DNA of 45,803 bases from NCBI GenBank assembly GCA_018061105.1, contig JAGOUU010000006.1, positions 1-45,803 of the forward strand, given 5' to 3'. Origin of the DNA: Gammaproteobacteria bacterium (GTDB taxonomy: Bacteria > Pseudomonadota > Gammaproteobacteria > JAGOUU01). This document shows, one piece after another, positions 33,329-43,520 of the stretch (position 1 is the first letter of the stretch; each line of letters starts with the position of its first letter). The translations under genes and the position numbers were made by a program. The notes under the pieces are model-generated. The model had not been told where the DNA came from. It was given only the letters and a program-made list of their open reading frames with translations, and made no database searches.

Positions 33329-34583
33329 AAACGATGCTGAGGGTAATGCTGAATATGACTTAGTCATTGTTGGCGGCGGTTTAATAGGAGCTAGTTTATT
33401 GCTAGCTCTAAAAGACTGTAACTTGCGTATTGCGTTGATTGAAGCTAAGGCTTTGTATCCGTTGACCCGAGAAGAGCCGGCGGGCTCTGCTAATTTTTTA
33501 GATCAACGCTCATTAGTATTAAATCTTGGATCTAAACTATATTACGAACAATTAGGAATCTGGGATAGTATTGCTGAGTTTACAACAAAGATAAATAAAA
33601 TTATTGTTTCTGAACAAGGCAAATTTAGTAAAATTTTTTTAGATAGCACTAGTTTTGCAGTCCCAGCTTTAGGTTATGTTATTAATATAGAATTATTAAA
33701 TAATATTATTTGGGAAAATTTAAACAATTTAAATAATATGGAAGTTTATAATAATTGTCGAGTTATAAATATTATAGATAGATCAGATAATTCTCATAAT
33801 TCTGATGCAGTAAGTATTGTTTTAGATAATAATCAAATAATTCAGACTATCAAAAGCAAATTTGTCATTGCAGCTGATGGTGCCCAGTCTTTTGTAAGAA
33901 ATTTGTTAAATATAGAAACAGATTGCCATGATTACCAGCAGTATGCCCTAATAGCAAATGTTACGCATGAACTAGAAAACAAGGGGATAGCCTATGAGCG
34001 TTTTTCACTGCAAGGCCCTTTTGCCTTATTGCCTAGAGCAAATAAAGATGGTAGCCAATTTTTTAGTGGCATTGTTTGGCCATGGGATATAAACAAACTA
34101 GACTATATAAAAAACTTATCTGATCAAGAATTATTATCAAAATTACAAAAGCTTTTTGGCTATAAATTAGGTAAATTTTTATCTATAGGTCAACGGCAGT
34201 TTTTTCCTCTTAAGCGTGTGACTAGTAAAGAATTATTTAAAAACAGGGTAATTTTTTTGGGAAATGCCGCTAATAGCATACATCCCATAGGTGGCCAAGG
34301 GTTTAATCTTGGATTACGAGATGTGAAATATTTTTGTGATTTATTAAAAAATAATTTACATAATTTAAGTAACTGTAATTTTGAAAGTCTATTTAAAACA
34401 TATGCTGAATTAAGATACGATGATCATACTAGATTAAAAAATAATACACATAATTTATTAAATTTATTTTCTAGTGATTACAAAATTACTCAATGGGGTA
34501 GAAATTTAGGCATGACTATAGGTAACCATAGTTATATCTTACGAAGCTTCATTGCTGATCAAAGTATGGGTTTGCAAATTTAA
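33321..34583 (+). CDS. ubiH: 2-octaprenyl-6-methoxyphenol hydroxylase UbiH
   Basis: UbiH is an FAD mono-oxygenase of aerobic ubiquinone synthesis. The Rossmann motif is DLVIVGGGLIGASLLLAL, the DG motif FVIAADGAQSFVRN, and the second FAD motif VIFLGNAANSIHPIGGQG with the GN variant typical of UbiH rather than UbiI/UbiF. The frame is open from 33279 inside pepP. ATG 33321 overlaps the pepP stop and removes a 14-residue extension, leaving 420 residues. Distinction from UbiF rests on the GN motif and on order pepP-ubiH-ubiI. Confidence 0.9.
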   Translation: MVKNDAEGNAEYDLVIVGGGLIGASLLLALKDCNLRIALIEAKALYPLTREEPAGSANFLDQRSLVLNLGSKLYYEQLGIWDSIAEFTTKINKIIVSEQGKFSKIFLDSTSFAVPALGYVINIELLNNIIWENLNNLNNMEVYNNCRVINIIDRSDNSHNSDAVSIVLDNNQIIQTIKSKFVIAADGAQSFVRNLLNIETDCHDYQQYALIANVTHELENKGIAYERFSLQGPFALLPRANKDGSQFFSGIVWPWDINKLDYIKNLSDQELLSKLQKLFGYKLGKFLSIGQRQFFPLKRVTSKELFKNRVIFLGNAANSIHPIGGQGFNLGLRDVKYFCDLLKNNLHNLSNCNFESLFKTYAELRYDDHTRLKNNTHNLLNLFSSDYKITQWGRNLGMTIGNHSYILRSFIADQSMGLQI

Positions 34584-34592
34584 ATAAGTATT

Positions 34593-35798
34593 ATGAATAA
34601 TTTTAATAATAAAAAGTTTGACATAGCTATTATAGGCTCTGGCATTATTGGAAGTCTGCAAGCGCTTTTGTTGGCTCAAAGTGGTTTTGATGTATTGTTA
34701 TTAGATGCTGCTAAATCAAGCTCTGAAAAATATTTTAATAATAATATAAATCTGGATTTACCGCCGGACTTGAGAATGTCTGCTGTAACTTTACGATCAG
34801 AAGAGATCTTAGAACAAGTAGGTATAATTAAAAAATTACAGAACCGATATGGATTAATAAAAAATATTCATATTTGGGAGGAGAATGGTCCTGGTGCGCT
34901 AACTTTTGAAGCTGTTTCAATAGGAAAAAATTACCTAAGTAAACTTATTGAAAATAATTTGTTACAAGAAGCCATTAATCAATCAATAGAAAGCTGTAAT
35001 AATATTACAGTAATTAGGCCCTGTATAATACATAATATTATTAAAAATAATATAAATATTGATAATAATATTTATCAAGCAGAACTAATTATTGGTGCTG
35101 ATGGTGGAAACTCGTGGGTGCGTGATTATTTCAAATTTAATACTGATATAAAAAATTATGATCATTCGGCTATTATAACAACGGTGTATACTTCAACGCC
35201 CCATAATAACACCGCCTATCAGCAATTTTTACAAGATGGTCCAATCGCTTTTTTGCCGTTTTTAACTCAAAATAATCAAAACATTAGTTCTATTGTATGG
35301 AGTCAGAGTCCGAATAATAGTAAATACTGGTTACGCTGTGAAAAACAAGTGTTTTTAGATAAATTGACTAGTTTTATATCAGGTAAATTAGGGCAAGTTT
35401 TAGACTGCGATGAAAGATTGGACTTCCCACTGATATGCAGACATAGTGAAAATTATTATAAAGAAAACTGTGTATTAATCGGTGATGCAGCACACACTAT
35501 ACATCCACTAGCAGGTCAAGGTTTAAATTTAGGGATATACGATGCAGCTGCTTTGACTGAAGTATTAATTTGGGCTAAAGAAAATAATTATAATTTAAAT
35601 AATGAATATGTTTTAAAAAAATATGATCTTAGACGGCGTGGGCATAACCAATTGGTTATGAACTTAATGGATTTTTTTAAAAAATTATATAGCTATGAGT
35701 CTACTGGGATCCAACTGCTTAGGAATCTGGGTATGAATTTTATAGATCAATCAAATTTCCTAAAAAAGACTATCGCTCGTCAAGCAGCTGGATATTGA
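34593..35798 (+). CDS. ubiI: FAD-dependent hydroxylase UbiI/VisC family
   Basis: The second ubiquinone hydroxylase of the pair has 401 residues. The FAD site is DIAIIGSGIIGSLQALLLAQ, the DG motif LIIGADGGNSWVRDYF, and the GD motif VLIGDAAHTIHPLAGQG followed by LNLGIYDAAAL. UbiI (VisC) adds the C5 hydroxyl. In some bacteria related enzymes hydroxylate more than one ring position, so exact regiospecificity is uncertain. It follows ubiH by nine bases. The next gene on this strand, gcvT, is separated by an opposite-strand orphan of 2.6 kb. Confidence 0.9.
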   Translation: MNNFNNKKFDIAIIGSGIIGSLQALLLAQSGFDVLLLDAAKSSSEKYFNNNINLDLPPDLRMSAVTLRSEEILEQVGIIKKLQNRYGLIKNIHIWEENGPGALTFEAVSIGKNYLSKLIENNLLQEAINQSIESCNNITVIRPCIIHNIIKNNINIDNNIYQAELIIGADGGNSWVRDYFKFNTDIKNYDHSAIITTVYTSTPHNNTAYQQFLQDGPIAFLPFLTQNNQNISSIVWSQSPNNSKYWLRCEKQVFLDKLTSFISGKLGQVLDCDERLDFPLICRHSENYYKENCVLIGDAAHTIHPLAGQGLNLGIYDAAALTEVLIWAKENNYNLNNEYVLKKYDLRRRGHNQLVMNLMDFFKKLYSYESTGIQLLRNLGMNFIDQSNFLKKTIARQAAGY

Positions 35799-35813
35799 AT
35801 TAATTAGTATTAA

Positions 35814-38441
35814 TTAAATAGTTATAGATCGAGTTCTTAGGACAGTGGTGCTTGGCGTTGCTGAATTGTCAGGTGTAGCTGTTGCCAAAAACGTCATTAG
35901 AGTAACAACCTCTTGGTTATAAATATTTGTTAATTGGTCTAAAGTAGGCTTTAATACGGCTGCTTTAATTTCGGGGAAAACACTGGGGCTCTGTACAAAA
36001 GTATATAATAATTTAACTAATGCCGTAAAATCTGTTTTAACAGCAATGCTGTCGTGTAAAATTTGTTTAATTTGTAAAGTTAGAGTTAAATTAGGATGAG
36101 TGATTAAATAGCTATCTGATAAAACTTTAAATACAGAGAATATATATAGACTCCTGTGATCAGATGGTCGAGAAAAAGCAATTTTATTTTCACGATAGTA
36201 ATTTAAAATAGCTAAATAGTTTTCGATAATTTTTAGATTTTCATGATGCTGGCTACTGTGTTTATAAAAAGTCAAAAGCAAGTCTTTAGCTTTAAGAACT
36301 ATTTTATCTAGGCCTATAATTTGATTAGAATCTATAGTTTTTTCTTTGTATGCAGTTAAATAAGCCTCAATTTCTTTAGCTCTAGTATATAAAACTAAAT
36401 CTTTATCTTTTAGGCAAGATAATTTGGGGACAACTTGGCCATTCAAGACAGCTATCATTTCACTTGTCTTAAATTCTAGTGAATCAATTTTGTCTATGTA
36501 ATTAGTAAAAAAACTAAAATAAATAAAAATTTTATAGTATAAGCTACAGTAATATTTATAAATAAAATTTTCTAGGTTAATAAATTTATCAACTAGTTGT
36601 GGTAATGTAAAAAGTTTGCTCAATCGTAAGCCAAGATTGCATAATAAAAATATTATTAAATAAATACTAGATATAATTATTTTATTAATAAGAATATAAA
36701 CCATACTGGCAGGAAAGATTATTACAAATATTTTTATAAAATCTATAAAAATTTGTTTAAATAAGACTCTTAAAAAATTTATACTATATTTGGTTGCTAA
36801 GCGTTCTTTCAAACTAGGTATTTTTATTTGGTCTATAGGTACAGCAATCGTATTAATATTCACTTTTTTTCTATCGCTGAATTTTTCTACTTCAGTGCTG
36901 GTATAAGTACGAATTAAAGTTGGTGTATTTGCGATATATTTATAGCATAAATATTTGCCGTGAATATTTTTAATTAATAAGGCATATTGGCCAGTATGGA
37001 CTTTATGGTAGATTGTGTCTTTAACAGGTAACGCATCGAATACCGGTCTATTAGTGCTTAAGGCACGATCAGCAGCTTGTTCAATACCAAATAATGTGCC
37101 AGACATCAGCCAAATAGATTTGGTAAAAAGTGCGATACTTCTAATTATAATATAGATAAAAAAACCTATAGGGTTTCGTTGAATATAAGAAAAATACCAA
37201 TTACAATATTTTTGATATTCTTTATAGAGATATTGAATCACAGAGCGCAGAAAAGGAACTCTCCATAACAAATTTGTGGAAGGTTGCTCATAAATAGCAT
37301 CTATATTTAGTGTATTATGATTTTCTAGGAATTTTTGGTACAGTTTTTGTGCGAAAGAATGCTCTTGTGTTAAATCTACGGATACTTTTTCTTCAGTATG
37401 ATTTTGATCTAGCTTGGTTTCTTTGGTTAAAAAATTAATAATTTTATAGCAATGGTCCATAAAAGTATTAGGGAGATCGAAGATAAAATTTATTAAAGAG
37501 ATTGTGCCTGGTATAGCAAATCCTAAAATAACAAATTTATTACCTAGACCTAGTAAGCTTAGAAAATAATAAGACTGTAAAATGGGAGCAATAAGAGGCA
37601 GGAAATAAATTTCTAAAAGTATTAATAAAATAAATAATAGGCTGCGTAATTTATAACGTGAAATATAATTTAAAAAACTGCTTATATTATATCGAGATCG
37701 TGGTGGTTTCGCTGCAGTAAGCTTGGTAATTATTGATTTTCTAATTTTGTGCGAACTATCTGAGATTCCAGAAAAGTTGTTGAGAACAGTAAAAAATTTT
37801 AAACTTTCATAATCGCTACCATCGATTTGTAATAAAAACGGTTTATTAGATGTATTAATATCATATGTTTCTAAATAGGAAATTTGATCAGACAGAGTAA
37901 ATTTATTTTGATCTTTCATTAAGGTGTGAACAGGGAACTGATATCCAAAGATAAGATCAATAGCACTAATCAAACTAAAATGTAACGGATTAGGAATTAA
38001 TGATTTATATGTAATTTTATTTTTATAAATAGCTTGATGAATTAATTCAGCCAGTTGTTTTTTAAAAATAATTTGTTTACTGAGATTATCAAAGGGTATT
38101 TCTCGTTCGAGATCACGCAGGGCAATAATTTTTTTTTGTAAATCTGATAGTATTTCATGATCAACGCTGGGTAATGTTTTTTGAAACTTTTGACCAAGGT
38201 GTGCAAGCAGTCTACTTGTTAAGCTGTTGCCTTGAATATAGCCATGAGCAGCTAAATATTCTAAAAGATGTTTATTGCGAGTAAAAAGGACTATATATTT
38301 TTGTTTTGTATCTGTGTTAGCAATTTTAAATACTATAGATTCATAACTTAAATAAGAGTCTATACTTGTTTGGGCTAAATTTTTTGAATCGGATAAAATT
38401 TGATATTCGGTTCGTTCGGTTCGTATAGACTGTGTAGGCAT
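35814..38441 (-). CDS. Large orphan membrane protein (875 residues)
   Basis: I recognise no family. The N-terminal 250 residues are soluble and helical. Membrane segments are visible near residues 266-290 (RSLLFILLILLEIYFLPLIA), 300-322, 424-450 and 566-605. The last 260 residues are again soluble and helical, ending in a Thr/Ser-rich tail (TATPDNSATPSTTVLRTRS). There is no cleavable signal and no obvious catalytic motif. It lies alone on the minus strand between ubiI and gcvT, breaking an otherwise plus-strand run. Codon use matches neighbours, so recent transfer is not obvious. Large multi-span orphans of this kind occur among secreted effectors of intracellular bacteria, which is only a possibility. 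Confidence 0.65.
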   Translation of the reverse strand: MPTQSIRTERTEYQILSDSKNLAQTSIDSYLSYESIVFKIANTDTKQKYIVLFTRNKHLLEYLAAHGYIQGNSLTSRLLAHLGQKFQKTLPSVDHEILSDLQKKIIALRDLEREIPFDNLSKQIIFKKQLAELIHQAIYKNKITYKSLIPNPLHFSLISAIDLIFGYQFPVHTLMKDQNKFTLSDQISYLETYDINTSNKPFLLQIDGSDYESLKFFTVLNNFSGISDSSHKIRKSIITKLTAAKPPRSRYNISSFLNYISRYKLRSLLFILLILLEIYFLPLIAPILQSYYFLSLLGLGNKFVILGFAIPGTISLINFIFDLPNTFMDHCYKIINFLTKETKLDQNHTEEKVSVDLTQEHSFAQKLYQKFLENHNTLNIDAIYEQPSTNLLWRVPFLRSVIQYLYKEYQKYCNWYFSYIQRNPIGFFIYIIIRSIALFTKSIWLMSGTLFGIEQAADRALSTNRPVFDALPVKDTIYHKVHTGQYALLIKNIHGKYLCYKYIANTPTLIRTYTSTEVEKFSDRKKVNINTIAVPIDQIKIPSLKERLATKYSINFLRVLFKQIFIDFIKIFVIIFPASMVYILINKIIISSIYLIIFLLCNLGLRLSKLFTLPQLVDKFINLENFIYKYYCSLYYKIFIYFSFFTNYIDKIDSLEFKTSEMIAVLNGQVVPKLSCLKDKDLVLYTRAKEIEAYLTAYKEKTIDSNQIIGLDKIVLKAKDLLLTFYKHSSQHHENLKIIENYLAILNYYRENKIAFSRPSDHRSLYIFSVFKVLSDSYLITHPNLTLTLQIKQILHDSIAVKTDFTALVKLLYTFVQSPSVFPEIKAAVLKPTLDQLTNIYNQEVVTLMTFLATATPDNSATPSTTVLRTRSITI

Positions 38442-38531
38442 TGCTAACCAAATCAGATATCAGAATAATAGTTTTTGATTTTGTTTAATCTAAATACAGG
38501 TTATCATACCAATTATTAAAACGGAGTTAAA

Positions 38532-39698
38532 ATGTTAAATATAAGTTCAAAAGTTATAAATAAAACTAGTTTATGGGATGAGCATGCCAAACTAGGTGCA
38601 AAATTTACAGATTTTGCTGGGGTCAACATGCCTATTCATTATGGATCTCAAATAAGTGAACATTTAGCAGTGAGAACTAAAGCAGGTGTCTTTGATGTTT
38701 CTCATATGGCGGTAATCGATATAACTGGACCAGCTTCAACAAGTTTTTTAAGATATATTTTAACCAATGATGTTACTGAAGCTAAAACAGGACAAGCTAT
38801 CTATAGCTGTATGTGTAATGAACAGGGTGGAATTATTGATGATCTCATAGTTTATAATTTAGGTAATAATACCTATCGTTTAGTAGTTAACGCTGGTACT
38901 TGGGAAAAAGATTTAGATTGGTTGAAATCTAATCAGCAAAATTATAATGTAGATATTGCTAAGTTAGATAATTTTTCTATATTAGCTTTGCAAGGTCCCG
39001 AGGCTTTAAATGTTCTGCTCAAAGTTATTAAAAATTTATCTAATCTATCTAATCTATTTGATCTTAAGCCTTTTGAATGTTTGTTTAACTCAGAAATATT
39101 TATAGCTCGTACTGGCTATACTGGAGAAGATGGTTTTGAGATTATTATTTCTGATAATAAAGTAAAAGATTTTTGGCAAAAATTAATAGACAATAATGTA
39201 CAGCCTTGTGGTTTGGGAGCCCGTGATACTCTGCGTTTAGAAGCTGGGTTAAGTTTATATGGCACTGATATGGATGAAGTTACCATGCCGATTAATTCTG
39301 GTCTTGGCTGGACGGTGGCTTTAGAAGATCAATCTCGCGACTTTGTTGGCAAATCGGCTATTCTAGAACAGAAAGAATTACAATTAAATAGCAGATCTAA
39401 AACTAGGATGATTGGATTAATTCTGGAAGAAAAGGGAGTGCTACGACATGGCATGAAAGTCGTATTAGAAAATCTTGATCCGGGTGAGGGAATAATCACA
39501 AGTGGAACATACTCTCCTACTTTAGAGTGTAGCATTGCTATTGCTAGAGTAAATGTACAAAAATCTGAAGATATAAAAGATATAAAAGATATAAATTGTA
39601 ATGTTGTTATTCGTGATAAATTAGTACCAGTAAAAGTAGTATCTTACCCATTTGTACGATTCAATAAAGCAGTATATAAAATATTAAATAAATTATAA
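38532..39698 (+). CDS. gcvT: Glycine cleavage system T-protein (aminomethyltransferase)
   Basis: GcvT transfers the methylene group from the aminomethyl-lipoyl H-protein to tetrahydrofolate and releases ammonia. Characteristic regions are FTDFAGVNMPIHYGSQISEH, VFDVSHMAVIDITGP, RTGYTGEDGFEI and GLGARDTLRLEAGLSLYGTD. The 388 residues are slightly longer than usual because of short duplications (LSNLSNLFD, KDIKDI). A GGAG ribosome binding site lies upstream. No glycine riboswitch was recognised in the 90-base leader. Confidence 0.95.
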   Translation: MLNISSKVINKTSLWDEHAKLGAKFTDFAGVNMPIHYGSQISEHLAVRTKAGVFDVSHMAVIDITGPASTSFLRYILTNDVTEAKTGQAIYSCMCNEQGGIIDDLIVYNLGNNTYRLVVNAGTWEKDLDWLKSNQQNYNVDIAKLDNFSILALQGPEALNVLLKVIKNLSNLSNLFDLKPFECLFNSEIFIARTGYTGEDGFEIIISDNKVKDFWQKLIDNNVQPCGLGARDTLRLEAGLSLYGTDMDEVTMPINSGLGWTVALEDQSRDFVGKSAILEQKELQLNSRSKTRMIGLILEEKGVLRHGMKVVLENLDPGEGIITSGTYSPTLECSIAIARVNVQKSEDIKDIKDINCNVVIRDKLVPVKVVSYPFVRFNKAVYKILNKL

Positions 39699-39723
39699 AT
39701 TTTATTATTAACAGGGCAATAAA

Positions 39724-40113
39724 ATGAAAACTCCTAAAGACTTAAAATTTACCAAAACTCATGAATGGGCCAAATTGGAAGAAGATAATATTATAACTGT
39801 GGGCATTAGTGATCATGCGCAAGGTTTGCTGGGTGATTTGGTCTATGTAGAGTTACCCGAAGTGGGAGAGTCATATGCGCCAGGTGAAGAATGTTGTGTA
39901 GTAGAATCTGTTAAAGCTGCGTCTGATGTCTATTGCCCAATCAGTGGTACTATTTTAGAAGTGAATGAAGATTTAAACGATACTCCGGAATTGGTTAATT
40001 CTGAGCCTTATGAAGCTGGTTGGTTATTTCGCATAGAAGCAAGTGATGTTGATGAGTTAGATGAGCTCGCTAGTCCAGCAGAATATGAGAGTTTAATCGC
40101 AGAGGAGGCGTAA
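39724..40113 (+). CDS. gcvH: Glycine cleavage system H-protein
   Basis: GcvH is the lipoate-carrying shuttle between the P, T and L proteins. The lipoyl lysine is Lys64 in [17 protein letters not shown]. The 129-residue protein matches the family from [11 protein letters not shown] to the acidic C-terminus. It lies 25 bases after gcvT with TAACAGGGCAATAAA as leader, and four bases before gcvPA. Lipoylation enzymes and L-protein are not in the window. Confidence 0.97.
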   Translation: MKTPKDLKFTKTHEWAKLEEDNIITVGISDHAQGLLGDLVYVELPEVGESYAPGEECCVVESVKAASDVYCPISGTILEVNEDLNDTPELVNSEPYEAGWLFRIEASDVDELDELASPAEYESLIAEEA

Positions 40114-40117
40114 TTTA

Positions 40118-41512
40118 ATGCCGTATATTCCCCATACTAAAGATGATATTGCAAGCATGCTGCAAGAAGTTGGTGTGAGCGACATCGATGAGCTTTTTTC
40201 AGAAATTCCTCAAGAATTGCAGACGAGTTTGACTAATAAAATTGATCTAGGTATTAATGAGTTTAGCATAACTAAGCTGATGCAAAAAAAAGCTGAACTT
40301 GATTATGGTGTCCAAAACTATATTGGCGCAGGTGCTTATGAGCATCATATTCCTGCAGCTGTTTGGGATATCGCTGGCCGCGGGGAGTTTATGACATCAT
40401 ATACGCCATATCAAGCTGAAGCAAGTCAAGGGACGCTGCAATTGATTTATGAGTATCAAACAATGATGTGTAGCTTGACGGGCATGGATGTTTCAAATGC
40501 CTCTATGTATGATGGCGCCAGCGCTTTAGCTGAGTCTATTTTAATGAGTGTGCGGAGTAATAAAAAAACAAAGTCACAAACTGTTTTGTTGTTAGGGACT
40601 ATTAATCCGAATTATCTAGATACGGTTAAAACAATAGTTTCACATCAGAATATTGAAATTGTGACAACGGATTTTGATCAATCAAAGGGTGTTATTACTC
40701 AGTCAGAACTAAATATATTTGAACAATCTGATCTTGTTGCTGTTGCTATTATGCAACCTAATTTTTTTGGTCAATTAGAAGATGTAGATTTAATTACTGA
40801 TTGGGCGCATGCTAAAAATGCTTTAGTGATTGGTGTGGTTAATCCTATAAGTTTGGCTTTATTAAAACCGCCAGCTAAGTGGGGTAATTCAGGGGCTGAT
40901 ATAGTATGCGGTGAGGGGCAATCTTTAGGTGTACCATTGGCATCTGGTGGCCCTTATTTTGGTTTTTTATGTTGCCGAGAAGAACTAGTACGACAAATGC
41001 CAGGGCGAATCGTAGGTATGACGACAGATCAAGACGGCAAAGCAGGTTTTGTTCTGACGCTACAAGCACGTGAACAGCACATAAGGCGGTCTAAAGCGAC
41101 ATCAAATATTTGTACTAACCAAGGATTGTTAGTCACTGCGGGTACTATTTATATGAGCTTGCTGGGTTTTGAGGGGTTATCACGAGTAGCACGTACGTGT
41201 TGGAATAATACGACTTATCTTATAGATAAATTATGTCAGAATCCAGATTTAGGTATTAAAAGAAAATTCCAAGGTGATTATTTCCATGAGGTTACTTTAG
41301 AATTTGACCCTACTAAATTTACGACGGAGCGGTTCAATCAAGTTTTAGATAGACTCAATAAAAAGCAAATTGCAGCTGGATATAATTTAAATTATCTAAA
41401 TATATCTAATTTAAAAAATTGTTTATTAGTCTGTGTTACAGAAACTAAAGATTATGCTGATTTAGATTATTACGCAACTATAATGGGTGAAATAGTGGGT
41501 GAAATATGTTAA
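40118..41512 (+). CDS. gcvPA: Glycine dehydrogenase (decarboxylating) subunit 1
   Basis: This is the N-terminal half of the two-part P-protein, which decarboxylates glycine with pyridoxal phosphate and passes the aminomethyl group to GcvH. Motifs include [37 protein letters not shown], and [19 protein letters not shown]-like [18 protein letters not shown]. Length 464 is typical of subunit 1. GAGGAGG lies ahead of the ATG. It overlaps gcvPB by seven bases, suggesting coupled synthesis of the two halves. Confidence 0.95.
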   Translation: MPYIPHTKDDIASMLQEVGVSDIDELFSEIPQELQTSLTNKIDLGINEFSITKLMQKKAELDYGVQNYIGAGAYEHHIPAAVWDIAGRGEFMTSYTPYQAEASQGTLQLIYEYQTMMCSLTGMDVSNASMYDGASALAESILMSVRSNKKTKSQTVLLLGTINPNYLDTVKTIVSHQNIEIVTTDFDQSKGVITQSELNIFEQSDLVAVAIMQPNFFGQLEDVDLITDWAHAKNALVIGVVNPISLALLKPPAKWGNSGADIVCGEGQSLGVPLASGGPYFGFLCCREELVRQMPGRIVGMTTDQDGKAGFVLTLQAREQHIRRSKATSNICTNQGLLVTAGTIYMSLLGFEGLSRVARTCWNNTTYLIDKLCQNPDLGIKRKFQGDYFHEVTLEFDPTKFTTERFNQVLDRLNKKQIAAGYNLNYLNISNLKNCLLVCVTETKDYADLDYYATIMGEIVGEIC

Positions 41513-42957
41513 TTTTTGAACAAAATGTTTCTAGCCGTTACAGCCAAGCACAAGCACCCTTGCAGAAAGCAGAAGTATTAATTGATAAAAAATATTTACG
41601 ACAAGAAGCAGCGAAATTACCAGAGTCTTCAGAATTGGAAGTCATCAGGCATTTTACAAAGCTTTCACAGAAAAACTTCTCAATAGATACTCAAATGTAC
41701 CCGTTGGGATCTTGTACGATGAAATATAATCCCAGAGCTGCACATAGACTAGCCATGTTACCGGGTATGTTACAAAGACATCCCTTAGCAGATTTGTCAC
41801 ATAGTCAAGGCTATTTAAGCTGTATCTACGAACTGCAAGAAATACTAAAGGCGGTTACAGGTATGGCTGGTGTTTCTTTGTCACCGATGGCGGGTGCCCA
41901 GGGAGAATTAGCAGGCGTCTTAATGATCAAAGCCTATCATCATAATCGTGGGGATTATAATCGTACAGAAATGTTAGTTTCAGATTCTGCACATGGGACT
42001 AACCCAGCTTCAGCAGTTATGTCTGGTTATAAAGTCAAAGAGATTCCAACAGGTAAAAACGGTGATATTGATTTAGATGTTTTGAAAACTTTGGTAGGAT
42101 CTCAGACAGCGGGGATTATGTTAACGAACCCGTCTACTTTGGGTGTATTTGAACAAAATATTACTGAAGTTGCTAAAATAGTCCACCAAGCAGGGGGATT
42201 ATTATATTACGATGGTGCTAATCTAAATGCTATCTTAGGTCGAGTGCGTCCAGGCGACATGGGGTTTGATGTTATGCATATGAACCTCCATAAAACTTTT
42301 GCTACACCCCATGGAGGCGGTGGTCCTGGCTCTGGGCCGGTTGCTGCTAATTCGCGCCTGTTACCTTATTTGCCGATACCTATGGTCCAAAAAATACAAA
42401 AAGATAATAATAATTATTACTCTTGGCTAGATAACAAAACCAATCCGGAATCTATAGGGCGTCTATCTGCTTTCATGGGTAATGCAGGTATTTTAATTCG
42501 GGCTTATGTTTATGCTAAATTACTAGGCAGCAATGGAATGCACAGAGTTTCAGATATGGCAACTTTGAATGCTAACTATTTAATGAAAAAATTAGAATCT
42601 GTAGGCTATAAACTCGCTTTGCCTGATCGCAAAGCTACTCATGAATTTATAGTCACTTTAAAATCTGAAGCTAAACAATATTCGGTAACAGCCCGAGACG
42701 TAGCAAAAAGATTACTAGATTATGGCTATCATGCGCCTTCTACGTATTTTCCTCTACTTATTCCTGAGTGTTTATTAATTGAACCAACTGAAACGGAAAG
42801 CAAACAGCGTATGGATGATTTCATCGAGGTTATGGCTAAAATAAGGGAGGAAATAGTCAACAAACCAGAGGTAGTAAGAGCAGCTCCGCATACTATGACT
42901 GTCAAAAGATTGGATGATGTGAAGGCAGTTAAAGAATTAAATATAAAATATTTCTGA
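41506..42957 (+). CDS. gcvPB: Glycine dehydrogenase (decarboxylating) subunit 2
   Basis: This is the C-terminal half of the split P-protein, carrying the pyridoxal phosphate lysine in [40 protein letters not shown] and [20 protein letters not shown] are further signatures. Length 483 is typical. The split form occurs in Legionella, Coxiella, Francisella and many Gram-positive bacteria, unlike the single-chain enzyme of Escherichia coli. It closes the gcvT-gcvH-gcvPA-gcvPB run. Confidence 0.96.
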   Translation: MLIFEQNVSSRYSQAQAPLQKAEVLIDKKYLRQEAAKLPESSELEVIRHFTKLSQKNFSIDTQMYPLGSCTMKYNPRAAHRLAMLPGMLQRHPLADLSHSQGYLSCIYELQEILKAVTGMAGVSLSPMAGAQGELAGVLMIKAYHHNRGDYNRTEMLVSDSAHGTNPASAVMSGYKVKEIPTGKNGDIDLDVLKTLVGSQTAGIMLTNPSTLGVFEQNITEVAKIVHQAGGLLYYDGANLNAILGRVRPGDMGFDVMHMNLHKTFATPHGGGGPGSGPVAANSRLLPYLPIPMVQKIQKDNNNYYSWLDNKTNPESIGRLSAFMGNAGILIRAYVYAKLLGSNGMHRVSDMATLNANYLMKKLESVGYKLALPDRKATHEFIVTLKSEAKQYSVTARDVAKRLLDYGYHAPSTYFPLLIPECLLIEPTETESKQRMDDFIEVMAKIREEIVNKPEVVRAAPHTMTVKRLDDVKAVKELNIKYF

Positions 42958-42966
42958 CGCACCTTC

Positions 42967-42975
42967 TGGTATACT
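42967..42975 (+). promoter_or_regulatory. Extended -10 promoter element of rppH
   Basis: TGGTATACT (42967-42975) fits the TGn extended -10 consensus. It lies ten bases after the gcvPB stop codon. Transcription would begin near 42982 and leave about 40 bases of leader before the rppH ATG. An alternative TATACA at 42996-43001 with TTGTAG at 42975-42980 has a spacing of only 15 bases. Confidence 0.5.
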
Positions 42976-43021
42976 TGTAGTAAGTTTATATTTTTTATAC
43001 AGTTTAAGACTTTAATAATGA

Positions 43022-43510
43022 ATGAAAAATCAAGTATACCGCCCCAACATTGGGATAATTTTATTAAATAAAGAGGGTAAGATATTACTAGCTGAGCGTA
43101 ATGGTATGCCGAATACCTGGCAATTACCTCAAGGTGGTATCGATCCTAATGAATCGCCTCTGCAGGCTCTCTATCGGGAAGTCCAAGAAGAAATTGGTCT
43201 ATTGCCAAATTTATATAATGTCTTGGCAGTTACAAGCGGGTGGATTTATTATCAAGTTCCTTATTGGCAAGAGTTAGCTAAATTTAATAATAAATTTCGT
43301 GGTCAAAAACAAAAATGGTTTTTACTTGAGTTTTTGGGCCAAGATAACGATATAAATCTACAATTAGATGAAGAAATTGAGTTTATTAACTGGCAATGGG
43401 CGTCTTATTGGTACCCATTAACGATAGCTATAGACTTTAAGTTGGGCGCCTATCGACAAGCATTGATGGAGTTGTTGCCTGTCTATAGACAATATATGAT
43501 CGAAAAGTAG
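43022..43510 (+). CDS. rppH: RNA pyrophosphohydrolase RppH (Nudix)
   Basis: RppH removes pyrophosphate from the 5' end of RNA and starts RNase E-dependent decay. The Nudix box is complete at residues 38-60: G38, E44, R52-E53, E56-E57 and G59. The N-terminal YRPNIGIILLNKEGK and WQLPQGGIDPNE, and later KQKWFLLEFLG and FINWQWASYWYPL, are RppH-specific. Length 162 is normal. An overlapping ATG four bases upstream is in another frame. It is followed by ptsP after 10 bases, an arrangement conserved in gammaproteobacteria. Confidence 0.95.
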   Translation: MKNQVYRPNIGIILLNKEGKILLAERNGMPNTWQLPQGGIDPNESPLQALYREVQEEIGLLPNLYNVLAVTSGWIYYQVPYWQELAKFNNKFRGQKQKWFLLEFLGQDNDINLQLDEEIEFINWQWASYWYPLTIAIDFKLGAYRQALMELLPVYRQYMIEK

Positions 43511-43520
43511 AGAATAGTAA

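Noticed and set aside
38442-38531. Glycine riboswitch upstream of gcvT
   Set aside because: The leader is only 90 bases of AT-rich sequence shared with a divergent gene. No tandem aptamer cores are visible.
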